Assembly (NCBI GenBank): GCA_958369225.1
Contig: CATXID010000006.1
Span: forward strand, 1-64,000
Direction: 5' to 3'
Origin: an uncultured Collinsella sp.
Lineage (GTDB): Bacteria > Actinomycetota > Coriobacteriia > Coriobacteriales > Coriobacteriaceae
Length of the DNA stretch: 64,000 bases
Shown here piece after piece: positions 9,278 through 17,843 of this stretch (its first letter is position 1; each line of letters opens with the position of its first letter). The notes under the pieces are model-generated. The model worked only from the letters and a program-made list of their open reading frames with translations. It did not search any database and had not been told where the DNA came from. Made by a program: the position numbers and the translations under genes.

Positions 9278-9386
9278 TTTGCTCAAGAGCAAACATCCTG
9301 TGAACGGTCGAAAATCGACCGTGAGCGGTAGGTCATTAACCGGAAGGAATACCCTACCAAACTGATGAGAATATCTTTAACTCATC
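9278..9386. other. Cluster of four short hairpins upstream of the pilus operon
   Basis: Four inverted repeats follow each other: TTTGCTC/GAGCAAA (9278-9293), ACGGTCG-AAAAT-CGACCGT (9304-9322), GGTAGG/CCTACC (9327-9358) and GATGAG/CTCATC (9364-9386). None is followed by a T-run. It could be a distal part of a structured leader or a set of regulator sites; it matches no riboswitch that I recognise. Confidence 0.5.
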
Positions 9387-9470
9387 GGTGGTTAGAAGCG
9401 TAATGTTCAGACAACCATATTTGAATTTGCGCGCAGATTTTAGGCATCAATTCGTCCAAATCGCCTGGGG

Positions 9471-9503
9471 CCACCACAAAGGTGCCTGTCCCCATTGTGG
9501 TGG
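9471..9503. repeat. Palindromic repeat, family A (CCTGTCCC loop) copy 2
   Basis: Arms CCACCACAA and TTGTGGTGG enclose AGGTGCCTGTCCCCA. It begins 14 bases beyond the HAD gene stop codon, almost the same distance as copy 1 from the sortase stop. Confidence 0.85.
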
Positions 9504-9516
9504 TTCTCCCCCTGCG

Positions 9517-10338
9517 CTACAGCAGATGCTCCTCGATAAAGATCGCGATGCCGTCTTTGTCGTTACTCGCGGTTACAAAGTCGGCGGCGGCACGGGTGGC
9601 GTCGCTGCCGTTTGCCATGGCCACGCCCACGCCGGCGTCGGCCACCATGCAGGTGTCGTTATCGGCATCGCCAAACACGCAGATGTTCTGGAGCTCCATG
9701 CCGTTGAGCTCCGCCACGCGCACAAGGCCGCGCGTCTTGGACACGTGCGGATCCATAAACTCGTAGAGGCGCTGCGTAGTTTGCAGAGCGGCCGCCTTGA
9801 CGGTGTCGTCGGCAAACGTCGATGCTCGCTCGATGACCTGCGGCATCACCTCGGGCGCCATGGTAAACATCACCTTGGGCTGCGGCTCGCGCAAAAACTC
9901 GGCAAAATCGACCACCTGGTAGGGCACGCCGTCGACGCGCGACAGGTGCTCGACGCACGCGTTGCTCTCGGGCACGTAGAACACGCCGTCTCGGGGGCAG
10001 ACGGGCGTTGCCGGCAGGCCCGCCATGTGCCTGCAGATGCGCGCGACGGTCTCGCCCGGCAGCGGATAGCTCAGCTCGTTGATGTCGTGCGCGCGGTCGA
10101 TGACCTCGGCGCCACCGCAGCCCACGAGCACGTCCACCAGGCCTTCGATGCCCCAGAGCTCGTACATGGCCTCGGTCGCGTGGGCGTCGCGCCCGGTGCA
10201 CAGGCCAAAGAGCACGTCGCGCTCGCGCAGGGCACGGATCGCCGCCACGGTGCGCGGGGACACCGTGTGCTGGCTCGTGAGCAGCGTGCCGTCGATATCG
10301 CAGAACACGGCTTTGATGCGGCTGAAGGTGGTGTCCAT
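9517..10338 (-). CDS. HAD-superfamily Cof-type phosphatase
   Basis: 273-residue cytosolic phosphatase of the Cof/YbiV type, usually acting on sugar phosphates or nucleotide cofactors. Motif I is FCDIDGTLL near the N-terminus (the two Asp are nucleophile and general acid), motif II is LCTGRDA, a lysine in EPQPK precedes the cap, and motif IV is FGDADNDTCM near residue 215, followed by MANGSDATRAAADFVT. The start ATG at 10338 has AGAAAGG upstream; the longer frame to 10488 runs back through the palindromic repeats and is discarded. The substrate cannot be predicted. It is a single gene, with repeats on both sides. Confidence 0.88.
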   Translation of the reverse strand: MDTTFSRIKAVFCDIDGTLLTSQHTVSPRTVAAIRALRERDVLFGLCTGRDAHATEAMYELWGIEGLVDVLVGCGGAEVIDRAHDINELSYPLPGETVARICRHMAGLPATPVCPRDGVFYVPESNACVEHLSRVDGVPYQVVDFAEFLREPQPKVMFTMAPEVMPQVIERASTFADDTVKAAALQTTQRLYEFMDPHVSKTRGLVRVAELNGMELQNICVFGDADNDTCMVADAGVGVAMANGSDATRAAADFVTASNDKDGIAIFIEEHLL

Positions 10339-10431
10339 GGGGGCCTTTCTGGGTAGTACGGCGGTGTGGGGCGTATTCGCGAACGGCGTACATGGTATAC
10401 CAAGGCGCGCACGGGGCGCTTTGGTGCAAAA

Positions 10432-10463
10432 CCACCACAAAGGTGCCTGGCCCATTGTGGTGG
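10432..10463. repeat. Palindromic repeat, family A copy 3
   Basis: CCACCACAA / TTGTGGTGG with loop AGGTGCCTGGCCCA, in which the loop motif reads CCTGGCCC. It is between the MFS gene stop and the HAD gene start, next to family B copy 2. Confidence 0.85.
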
Positions 10464-10481
10464 CCGGATCCGCGGCGCAAT

Positions 10482-10540
10482 CCATCACAACATTCGATGT
10501 TTTTCGGCAAAATCGCGATTTTTACCGAATGTTGTGATGG
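10482..10540. repeat. Palindromic repeat, family B copy 2
   Basis: CCATCACAACATTCG pairs perfectly with CGAATGTTGTGATGG (15 bp). The centre holds a second inverted repeat, CAAAATCGCGATTTTTA-like. It ends four bases before the stop codon of the MFS gene (10545), so on the minus strand it starts just after that stop. Confidence 0.85.
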
Positions 10541-10544
10541 TTTC

Positions 10545-11825
10545 TTACTGCTTTACGGCACGTTCCAAGTGATTGCGTCCAAACAGCAGCAGCGCCGCGG
10601 GAACCGCCGTCACGACCATGCCTGCCCCCACGAGTGTCTGCTGCACGCCAAATGTCGCCGCCAGCCACGGGGCAATCGCCAGCGGCGCCACGCCGGCGAA
10701 CATATTGCCAAAACCCATGACCGAGTTGACGCGACCGAGCTGCTCGAGTGGTGCCGTCGTTTGCACGATCGTGTTGTGGAGCGGGTTGACGATGCCCCAA
10801 GCTATGCCCAGGGCAATCTGGCCGACGAGGGCTACACCCACGTACGGCGTCCCCACATAGAGCAAACTTCCCAGGCCCACGGACATAAGCGCCACGAGCA
10901 GCGTTTTAAGGTTGACCAGGTGCGGCGGCAAACGGAGCGCGAGCACGGCACCCAGCACCGCGCCCACACCGCTGGCCGACGAGAGCCAGCCCATCCACTC
11001 AACACCGACGCGCAGGACATCGCGGTAGAAGAACGACTCCAGCGGGTCAAAGGCGCCATAGCCAAAGTTCGAAAGAAAGATGATGCAGAACAGTAGGGCG
11101 AGGACACTGTTGGTAAAGACTGTTTTGATGCTGGTCGCGAAGGTAACGCGGGAAGATGTGTTGGGGTCGGGGCTTTGTCCCGCACGCTCCCCTTCCTCTG
11201 CCGAATCGGCATCCGCATCCCCGGCGACATGGCTGGTCTTCGGCCTAAAGCCCCAACCGGCGACGAGCGCCAGCACTGTAAAGAGCATCATGAGCACGAA
11301 CACCGCGCGCGACGACGCAACCGCCGCGACAAAGCCGCCCAGCGTGGGGCCAACGATGATACTCACGTTTGAAAACATGGCGATGGCGGAGTTGATGTCT
11401 TTGAGCTCGACGGGGTCGTTGGTGAGGTAGGCCGGATAGGACGTGGCGATGGGCTGGGCAAATCCCATCGTAAAGCCTAGGAACACCGCGCCGAGCAGGA
11501 CGATGCCGGTCGCGCTGCCAAAAAAGAGAATCGCCGCGCCGGTTGCCAGCGTGCCCACGATGCTCAGCAAGAAATGACGGCGCGGGCCCCAGGCGTCGAG
11601 CGCAGCACCACCCGCAAAGGATCCCATGATCACGAATACGTTCATAAAAAGGACGGCCAGCGATGTCGCGACGACCGAAGCGTCGTCCGCATAGGTTAGC
11701 GATCCGATAACGCCGATAAAGTAGCTAGTCTGAAAACCGGTGTAGATGAGAAAGCGCATCGCCACCAGGCGTTTAGCCTGCGCGGACAGCGATGATTGAG
11801 GTTTTGAGAAAAGAGAGACGAGCAT
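10545..11825 (-). CDS. MFS transporter (drug-efflux-like)
   Basis: 426-residue inner-membrane protein with about 12 hydrophobic segments in two halves joined by a hydrophilic loop (about 215-245, rich in Asp, Glu and Ser). Motif A-like DAWGPRRHF follows the second helix. The order and the lack of sugar-binding motifs fit the MFS efflux subgroup whose members include macrolide exporters; the substrate is not predictable. The start is the ATG at 11825 with AAGGAG upstream. Upstream frames to 11864 have no ribosome-binding site. It is a single gene, with palindromes just beyond its stop codon. Confidence 0.85.
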   Translation of the reverse strand: MLVSLFSKPQSSLSAQAKRLVAMRFLIYTGFQTSYFIGVIGSLTYADDASVVATSLAVLFMNVFVIMGSFAGGAALDAWGPRRHFLLSIVGTLATGAAILFFGSATGIVLLGAVFLGFTMGFAQPIATSYPAYLTNDPVELKDINSAIAMFSNVSIIVGPTLGGFVAAVASSRAVFVLMMLFTVLALVAGWGFRPKTSHVAGDADADSAEEGERAGQSPDPNTSSRVTFATSIKTVFTNSVLALLFCIIFLSNFGYGAFDPLESFFYRDVLRVGVEWMGWLSSASGVGAVLGAVLALRLPPHLVNLKTLLVALMSVGLGSLLYVGTPYVGVALVGQIALGIAWGIVNPLHNTIVQTTAPLEQLGRVNSVMGFGNMFAGVAPLAIAPWLAATFGVQQTLVGAGMVVTAVPAALLLFGRNHLERAVKQ

Positions 11826-11997
11826 GGAGACTCCTTGTTTCATACGAATGCGGACGGCGGGCATTCGCCACCGTCTATCGAATCAATCAATCCGCATGAA
11901 ACATTAAGGACGCATCAGGACCCTTCTCTCCGTTTTTCGCTCAGTATGAACTACTTGGTAGATTGTAAGGCATGTCCCACACATCTACTAAAGCAAA

Positions 11998-12034
11998 AAC
12001 CACCACAAAGGTGCCTGGCCCCTTTGTGGTGGTT
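11998..12034. repeat. Palindromic repeat, family A copy 4
   Basis: AACCACCACAAAG pairs with CTTTGTGGTGGTT (13 bp) around the loop GTGCCTGGCCC. It is between moaC-mobB and the MFS gene. Confidence 0.85.
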
Positions 12035-12052
12035 GCGGCGTTTGCCCAGATA

Positions 12053-12092
12053 AAACCTGCCGAAATTAACCTGTCCCTTTTTGGCATGTTTT
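12053..12092. repeat. Divergent family A palindrome overlapping the moaC-mobB stop
   Basis: Arms AAAACCTGCCGAAA and TTTTGGCATGTTTT (two mismatched positions) enclose TTAACCTGTCCCT. The stem sequence is unrelated to copies 1-5, but the loop again carries CCTGTCCC. The outer arm runs into the stop codon of the moaC-mobB gene. Confidence 0.6.
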
Positions 12093-13395
12093 AGGCGAGA
12101 TAGTCTTGAATCAAATCGCAGATGGCTCGGGCGTCGTTGATGTTGATGGCTCGGGTCGCAAAGCCGGCATCGAATGCCTGACGCGCCAGGGCCTCGTTGC
12201 AGGCAAGGGCCAGCGTGTGACCGTCGACCAGGTCGAGCGAGCTCTTGCCGCGCAGACGGTCGACACCGGAGCGCGCTACCACGATGTTGTCGAAGCCCTC
12301 GGTCTTGTAGCCCTCGATGATCACCACGTCGACATCGTTGTAGCGCGACAGCAGCTCGCGCGCGGGCATCTCGTCCTCCTCGCGCGTGTCGGCGTACTCC
12401 GCCCAGCGCGTGGCGCAGATGAGGCCCACGTGCTTGGACCCGGCCTGGTGATGGCGCCAAGTGTCCTTAGCGGGCACATCGATATCAAAGCCGTGGTGCC
12501 CATGATGCTTGAGCGAACCCACGCGCAGGCCGCGGCGTGTGAGCTCGGCGATAACCTTCTCGACGAGCGTGGTCTTGCCCGAGTTTTGGTAGCCGATAAA
12601 CGCGATCGCAGGGACGGCCGGTGCCGGAGCTGCGGGCGCGACCGGAGCAGGCGCGCTTGAGGGCGCACTGCCGTCGACGCCCGCAGCCTCAACGGCTGCG
12701 GCCTGACGCTCTGCACGATCCCACACGCCCGAGCGACCGCCCTCCTTGTGCAACAGGCGAACGTCGACGATCTCCATGCCGCGATCGACTGCCTTGCACA
12801 TGTCGTAGATGGTCAGACACGCGGCACTCGCGCCGGTCAGGGCCTCCATCTCGATACCCGTCTTGCCCGTCACACCCGCCGTAACCAGTACGTGAAAGCC
12901 AACCTGCCCGTCCGTGCGCGCCGGTGCCCAGCCCTCGGGCACGTCCTCAGCCGGCGTCTCCGCCGGAGCGATGGGCGCAATGTCGCACTTGCTCTTGGTA
13001 ATGAGCAACGGATGGCACATGGGGATGATGTCGCTCGTGCGTTTGATGGCCATGATGCCCGCCACGCGCGCGCAGGCCAGCACATCGCCCTTTTTAGCGC
13101 GGTCCTGCAGCACCATGGCCTGCGTCTCGGGATGCATGAGGATGGTGCCCTCGGCGATGGCGATGCGATGGGTCTCGGCCTTGTCGGACACGTCGACCAT
13201 GCGAACCTCGCCCTTGGCGTCCACATGCGTCAGCTCGTCGCGACGGGCGTCGCGGGCGGGCTCGGTGGCAGCACTGGCAGTCGGCTGTGTGGACGCGTCG
13301 GCGTTGCCAGCATTCGCCGCAGCCGTGACTTTGTGGGCAGACATCGCGGCCCTGCGAGCGGCCTTGGTGGCATCGGCGTACCTGCTCTTGGCCAT
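12091..13395 (-). CDS. moaC: MoaC-MobB fusion: cPMP synthase with GTP-binding domain
   Basis: 434 residues joining two molybdenum-cofactor proteins. The N-terminal part (about 60-235) is MoaC, which converts 3',8-cyclo-dihydro-GTP to cyclic pyranopterin phosphate; it shows MCHPLLITKSKCD, ALTGASAACLTIYDMCKA and LLHKEGGRSG. After a Pro/Ala-rich linker (about 245-270) comes MobB with the P-loop GYQNSGKTTL and the conserved SLKHHGHHGFDID; MobB assists guanylation of molybdopterin. The first 60 residues are Ala-rich and not conserved. The ATG at 13395 is four bases after the moaA stop, its GGAGG lying inside the end of moaA, so the two are coupled. The fusion pairs an early step with a late one. 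Confidence 0.93.
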   Translation of the reverse strand: MAKSRYADATKAARRAAMSAHKVTAAANAGNADASTQPTASAATEPARDARRDELTHVDAKGEVRMVDVSDKAETHRIAIAEGTILMHPETQAMVLQDRAKKGDVLACARVAGIMAIKRTSDIIPMCHPLLITKSKCDIAPIAPAETPAEDVPEGWAPARTDGQVGFHVLVTAGVTGKTGIEMEALTGASAACLTIYDMCKAVDRGMEIVDVRLLHKEGGRSGVWDRAERQAAAVEAAGVDGSAPSSAPAPVAPAAPAPAVPAIAFIGYQNSGKTTLVEKVIAELTRRGLRVGSLKHHGHHGFDIDVPAKDTWRHHQAGSKHVGLICATRWAEYADTREEDEMPARELLSRYNDVDVVIIEGYKTEGFDNIVVARSGVDRLRGKSSLDLVDGHTLALACNEALARQAFDAGFATRAININDARAICDLIQDYLA

Positions 13396-13399
13396 ATGA

Positions 13400-14455
13400 T
13401 CATCCTCCGATTTGGGACATAAATCGTTGCGTGCCCTCAATTATCGCGTGTTCCTGCGGTTTGTGGGCCACGGCATCGCGCCAAATCGAAAGTACCTGCA
13501 TATCATCACCACGGCGCAACGCCTCACGCACCGAATACTCGGCATCGCTGAACAGGCACGGACGCACGTTGCCATCGGCCGTCAGACGCAGACGGTTGCA
13601 ATTCGCACAAAAATGATTGGACATGGCGCTGATAAAGCCGACCGTTCCCGCCGCACCCGGAAAGTGCCAGTAGCGCGCAGGGCCCGCGCCGGCAGGAGCG
13701 TCGTTGATGTCGAGCGGCTCGAGCTCGCCCAGTCCCGCCGCGGCGGCCCCGGCATTGATGCGCGCCCGCAGCTCGTCGCTCGGCACGGTGTCACTCGCAT
13801 CCCACAGCTCGGGATTGAGCGCGGGCGCATGCGGGTCCACAGCGCAATGCGAGCTCGTGCGCTCGTCGCCGATGGGCATGTATTCGATAAAGCGCAGGTG
13901 GATGGGGCGGTCGACGGTCAGCCGCGCGAGAGCAGCCACATCTTGGTTGAGTCGGCGCACTACAACGCAGTTGACCTTAACGGGCTCAAAGCCCCAAGCC
14001 AGCGCCGCGTCGATGCCAGTCATGGTCTGCTCGAGCCGACCCAGGCGCGTGATCTTTCCAAACAGCGTAGGGTCGAGCGTGTCGAGCGAAATGTTGACGC
14101 GGTTAAGCCCGGCATCTTTGAGCTGCGGCGCCAGCTTGGGCAGCAGGGCGCCGTTGGTGGTAAGCGAGATGTCCTCGATCTGCGGAATCGCGCGGATGTC
14201 GCGAATAAGCGGGATGATACGGCGGCTGACCAGCGGCTCGCCGCCCGTCAGGCGCACGCGGCGAATGCCTTCCCCCGCCACCAAGCGCACAAAACGAGCG
14301 ATTTCCTCGGCGCTGAGCAGCTCGTCGTGCGCGCGGGGCGCCACGCCATCGGCCGGCATGCAGTAAATGCAGCGGAAATTGCACTTGTCGGTAACGGCAA
14401 TGCGCAGGTAGTTGATATCGCGGCCAAAACCGTCATGTTGCACGTGCCCGTCCAC
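13400..14455 (-). CDS. moaA: GTP 3',8-cyclase MoaA (radical SAM)
   Basis: 351-residue radical SAM enzyme for the first step of molybdopterin synthesis. The SAM cluster motif CNFRCIYC is near residue 25, followed by LTGGEPL; the second [4Fe-4S] site is in CANCNRLRL with a third Cys in RPCLF near the C-terminus. The protein ends in GG, as functional MoaA does. The start is GTG at 14455, preceded by GGGGAGGG; an upstream ATG is absent. First gene of a two-gene operon with moaC-mobB. I did not find a molybdenum-cofactor riboswitch upstream. Confidence 0.95.
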   Translation of the reverse strand: MDGHVQHDGFGRDINYLRIAVTDKCNFRCIYCMPADGVAPRAHDELLSAEEIARFVRLVAGEGIRRVRLTGGEPLVSRRIIPLIRDIRAIPQIEDISLTTNGALLPKLAPQLKDAGLNRVNISLDTLDPTLFGKITRLGRLEQTMTGIDAALAWGFEPVKVNCVVVRRLNQDVAALARLTVDRPIHLRFIEYMPIGDERTSSHCAVDPHAPALNPELWDASDTVPSDELRARINAGAAAAGLGELEPLDINDAPAGAGPARYWHFPGAAGTVGFISAMSNHFCANCNRLRLTADGNVRPCLFSDAEYSVREALRRGDDMQVLSIWRDAVAHKPQEHAIIEGTQRFMSQIGG

Positions 14456-14585
14456 GCAGCCCTCCCCTCACGCGGCGTTTTATTCTTCGGAAAACATAAT
14501 ACTCCACGGGAGAATCATGCCGACACCCGTACGACAGGACAGGTCGCTTCGAGCAAGACCGGCTTCTCAAGCCCATCCTCAGCAC

Positions 14586-14654
14586 GCAAACCATCACAAC
14601 ATTCGATGCTTTTCCCGTTTTTGGCAAAAAACGTCGAATGTTGTGATGGTTTGC
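14586..14654. repeat. Palindromic repeat, family B copy 3
   Basis: 21-bp stem GCAAACCATCACAACATTCG and onward, with a loop TGCTTTTCCCGTTTTTGGCAAAAAACG-like that itself can fold. Almost identical to copy 4 at 15830, the two bracketing the gene 14691-15728. Confidence 0.88.
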
Positions 14655-14690
14655 CTGCCCACAGCACCCCGTAGAAGGACCAAAGCGTCC

Positions 14691-15728
14691 CTAAAGGCCG
14701 CCGTCCCAGTGTCGAATCACGAATTCTCGCAGGTCGTTCTGACGCTTTTGGAACGCTTCGCTTCGGTCGCACTTGAGGCCCATAGCGAGCGCGATGGCGT
14801 TCATCGCCCGGTGCAATTGCAGCTGGTGGGCAAACTGAGTCCCGGTGAGGACGATCATCTTAAAGCCCAGCGCGCTCAGCACGGTCATACGCTCCGCATC
14901 CGACGCGCTGCGCTGTTTATCAAGATGGTCCGAGCCGTTGTATTCAATCCCCGTACCGCTCGCAGGCGCATATACGTCGATCTCGAAATACCCGGCCTTT
15001 GCGAGATATTTGAACTCGTTGGGAACATCGACCCTATGGTTGAGCTCGATCTTGGCGTATCCCATCCCTCCCTGGGAACGTTTTGCTACGACCATGATTG
15101 CGGTGGCCGTCTCCATGGGCGACCGCGCGCCATCGTGCACGCGCTTGAGCACGGCGGCCGCGCGTATAGCCCCCTGACGAGATCGGTTCTCATTGCAATA
15201 GGCAATCAAATCGGCAACGGTATACCTCTGCCCCATCTCGATATAATCGCCTGTCGACAGATGATTCAAATGGTATCGGGCACAGATTTCGTAGCCATAT
15301 TCCAGCTGCTCGGGTTCGCTCATCCACGAACCCGCTTGGACAAAGCACATGGCCTCATCAACCACCAGAAGGCCCTCTGCCACCTCGATAAGATGGCCTG
15401 GAGGTACCGGCGCCCCAAACACGTGGCACCTAAATCCAGCCGGTGTCGAGCGCTCAAAATCAAAGTTGACGAGCGTATCGATATGATCGAGCTCTTCTCG
15501 TGGAATACCAAGCGAAACCAGATAGTCGGTAACGATCCCGACCGCCGTTGAAGCCCTCAGTCCCTTGGCATCGAGTCCCAATTTGGGCAGACCCGCGGTC
15601 GGCTCCGCCTCGTTAGCAAGCGAGTCCTCATCATATAGGCTGCTTGCTCGCGAGAGCGGCTCGGACGGGCGCGCCACGTTGTGGTACAGCCAGGCAGTCT
15701 TATGGGACAGGACGATCGGCAGGTCCAT
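14691..15728 (-). CDS. Orphan protein with nuclease-fold (DUF559/VSR-like) C-terminus
   Basis: 345 residues, no signal or membrane segment. The C-terminal part (about 240-330) has FEIDVYAP and GIEYNGSDH followed by MTVLSALGFKMIVLTG, the spacing of Asp, Glu and hydrophobic strands seen in the DUF559/VSR-like restriction-endonuclease fold. The middle contains a region that might be a winged-helix (YTVADLIAYCNE and following), as in AbiEi-type proteins. Function is not assigned; a role in defence or as an antitoxin-like regulator is only a guess. Start ATG at 15728 with TGGAGGG upstream. It is a single gene bracketed by nearly identical palindromes (14586 and 15830). Confidence 0.6.
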   Translation of the reverse strand: MDLPIVLSHKTAWLYHNVARPSEPLSRASSLYDEDSLANEAEPTAGLPKLGLDAKGLRASTAVGIVTDYLVSLGIPREELDHIDTLVNFDFERSTPAGFRCHVFGAPVPPGHLIEVAEGLLVVDEAMCFVQAGSWMSEPEQLEYGYEICARYHLNHLSTGDYIEMGQRYTVADLIAYCNENRSRQGAIRAAAVLKRVHDGARSPMETATAIMVVAKRSQGGMGYAKIELNHRVDVPNEFKYLAKAGYFEIDVYAPASGTGIEYNGSDHLDKQRSASDAERMTVLSALGFKMIVLTGTQFAHQLQLHRAMNAIALAMGLKCDRSEAFQKRQNDLREFVIRHWDGGL

Positions 15729-15829
15729 GAGCCCTCCAATGGAGTCGGATAACCAACCTTATTCCCCTGCCCACGGGTCCGCACACCTTCGTGCGCAAGA
15801 AAGCGATTCCACCCGGTCGAGTGGTAGAA

Positions 15830-15894
15830 AAACCATCACAACATTCGATGCTTTTCCCGATTTTGGCAAAAAACGTCGAATGTTGTGATGGTTT
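15830..15894. repeat. Palindromic repeat, family B copy 4
   Basis: 19-bp perfect stem, same arms as copies 1 and 3, with one base difference from copy 3 in the loop (GATTTT against GTTTTT). It is about 50 bases beyond the ABC exporter stop codon at 15945. Confidence 0.88.
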
Positions 15895-15944
15895 GAGGTG
15901 AGGTAAGGGGGCACGAAGGGGTCAAAGCATCATGCTCGAACGGG

Positions 15945-17843
15945 TTAATCCAACTCTTTTAAGCCATGCGCCAGTTGCCAGTACTCGCCGTGCTGGGCGA
16001 GCAGCTCTTCGTGCGTGCCGCGTTCGATGATGTGGCCGTGTTCGAGAACCATGATGGCGTCGGCGTCGCGGACGGTGGACAGGCGATGCGCGATCATAAA
16101 CGTGGTGCGTCCGCGCATGATGCGGTCCATGCCGCGCTCGATGAGCTTTTCGGTACGCGTGTCGATGGAGCTCGTGGCCTCGTCCAGGATGAGCACCGGT
16201 GGATCAGCCACGGCCACGCGCGCGATGGCGAGCAGCTGGCGCTGGCCCTGCGACAGGTTGGCGCCGTCGGCCGTGACCGGTGTATCGTAGCCTCTAGGCA
16301 GGCGGCGGATAAACGAATCCGCGCAGGCTGCCTCGGCAGCGGCGCGCACCTCCTCGTCGGTCGCGTCGAGCTTGCCAAAGCGGATGTTCTGCGCAATGGT
16401 GCCGCTAAACAGGTGCGTGTCCTGCAGCACAATGCCGAGCGACCCGCGCAGGCTGGCCTTGGCAATGTGCTTGACGTCGATGCCATCGTACGTGATCTCG
16501 CCGTCATCGACCTCGTAGAAGCGGTTGATGAGGTTGGTGATGGTCGTCTTTCCGGCGCCCGTCGAGCCCACAAACGCGATCTTTTGCCCCGGCTTGGCAA
16601 ACAGGTTGAGATCCGTGAGCACACGGGTGCCCGGCACGTAGGAAAAGTCCACGGCATGGAAGCGCACGTCGCCGGCAAGCGGGACCAAGCCGCACGTGAG
16701 CTCGGTGCCGTCGGCAGCCATCGCACGGCCCGACTCATCAACGGCCGCCACATCATGCAGGTGCCCGTACGAGCCCACGCCCTGGCCCTCGGGAATCTTC
16801 CATGCCCACGCGGCGTCGCCCGTCTGCACCAGCTCCACGCAGCCCTCGTCCACCTCGGGCTCAAGATCCATGGCGGCAAACAGGCGCTCAGCGCCGGCCA
16901 ACGCATTGAGTAAGAAATTACCCAGCTGCGTAAACTGGTTGATGGGCATGGCCGCCTGGCGTACAAAGACCAGGTAACTTGCAAGCGCGCCCACATCGGC
17001 GAGTCCCTTGATGCAGAGCATGCCGCCCACCACGGCGACGATGGCATAGTTGACGTAACCAATCACGACGGTCATGGGCACCATGGAGTTGGCATAGCTC
17101 ACGGCGGCGGTGCCGGTGCGGCGGAGCTCGTCGTTGCGACAGGTGAAGCCGGCGACATTCGCTGCCTCGCGGTTAAAGACCTTGATGACCTTTTGGCCCG
17201 AGACCATCTCTTCGATATATCCGTCCAGGTCGCCAAGCGATGCCTGCTGGGCGGCAAAGAAACGCTTAGAGCGCGCGCCCGAGTAGCGCGCATACAGCAC
17301 AATGGCCGCATCGCACACGAGCGTGATAATCGTGAGCTGCCAGTTAAGGATGATGAGCATAGCCGTAGTGCCCACAACCTGAATGGCGGCCTGAATCACG
17401 TTGGCAAAGCTGTTGTTGAGCGCCTCGGAGACGGTGTCGACGTCGTTGGTGAAAAAGCTCATGATGTCGCCTGAACGCGTGCTGTCAAAATAACTGAGCG
17501 GCAGCGTCTGGATGTGCGCGAACAGGTCGCGGCGAATATCGGACACCACGCGTTGGGCCGCGCGCACCATGATCTGTGAGTAGCCCAGGGCCGAGAGCAC
17601 GCCCGCGGCGTAGATGATCGCCGTCAGGATGACCTGCTTGGCAAGCAGTTCCTCCCCGCCCGTGGCCAAACCGTTAACGATGGGGCGCACCATGTAGGTG
17701 CCGGCGAGGCTCGCGATGGCGGCGACGGAGGCGAGTACGCCCACCGCAAGCAACGAGAACTTGGCATGCCCCATGTAGGATAGCAGGCGGCGGAGCGTCT
17801 GCGCCAGATTTGCGGGACGGGCCTGAGCGGATGTCTTAGGCAT
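15945..17843 (-). CDS. ABC exporter half-transporter, subunit 2
   Basis: 632-residue fused membrane and ATPase protein: six membrane helices (about 20-310), then the nucleotide-binding domain with Walker A GSTGAGKTT, signature LSQGQRQ, Walker B VLILDEATSS and switch His in MIAHRLSTV. An insertion of about 50 residues lies between membrane and ATPase parts (DAAWAWKIPEGQG region). It starts at ATG 17843, overlapping the upstream partner's stop by 8 bp, with AGGTGA upstream; GTG at 17852 is an alternative. It pairs with the upstream subunit as a heterodimeric multidrug or lipid exporter. The signature has Gln for the first Gly, matching the degenerate Walker B of the partner. Confidence 0.9.
   Translation of the reverse strand: MPKTSAQARPANLAQTLRRLLSYMGHAKFSLLAVGVLASVAAIASLAGTYMVRPIVNGLATGGEELLAKQVILTAIIYAAGVLSALGYSQIMVRAAQRVVSDIRRDLFAHIQTLPLSYFDSTRSGDIMSFFTNDVDTVSEALNNSFANVIQAAIQVVGTTAMLIILNWQLTIITLVCDAAIVLYARYSGARSKRFFAAQQASLGDLDGYIEEMVSGQKVIKVFNREAANVAGFTCRNDELRRTGTAAVSYANSMVPMTVVIGYVNYAIVAVVGGMLCIKGLADVGALASYLVFVRQAAMPINQFTQLGNFLLNALAGAERLFAAMDLEPEVDEGCVELVQTGDAAWAWKIPEGQGVGSYGHLHDVAAVDESGRAMAADGTELTCGLVPLAGDVRFHAVDFSYVPGTRVLTDLNLFAKPGQKIAFVGSTGAGKTTITNLINRFYEVDDGEITYDGIDVKHIAKASLRGSLGIVLQDTHLFSGTIAQNIRFGKLDATDEEVRAAAEAACADSFIRRLPRGYDTPVTADGANLSQGQRQLLAIARVAVADPPVLILDEATSSIDTRTEKLIERGMDRIMRGRTTFMIAHRLSTVRDADAIMVLEHGHIIERGTHEELLAQHGEYWQLAHGLKELD

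Noticed and set aside
14456..14585. Molybdenum-cofactor riboswitch upstream of moaA
   Set aside because: I could not fit the known motif; the leader is short and only a ribosome-binding site is clear.
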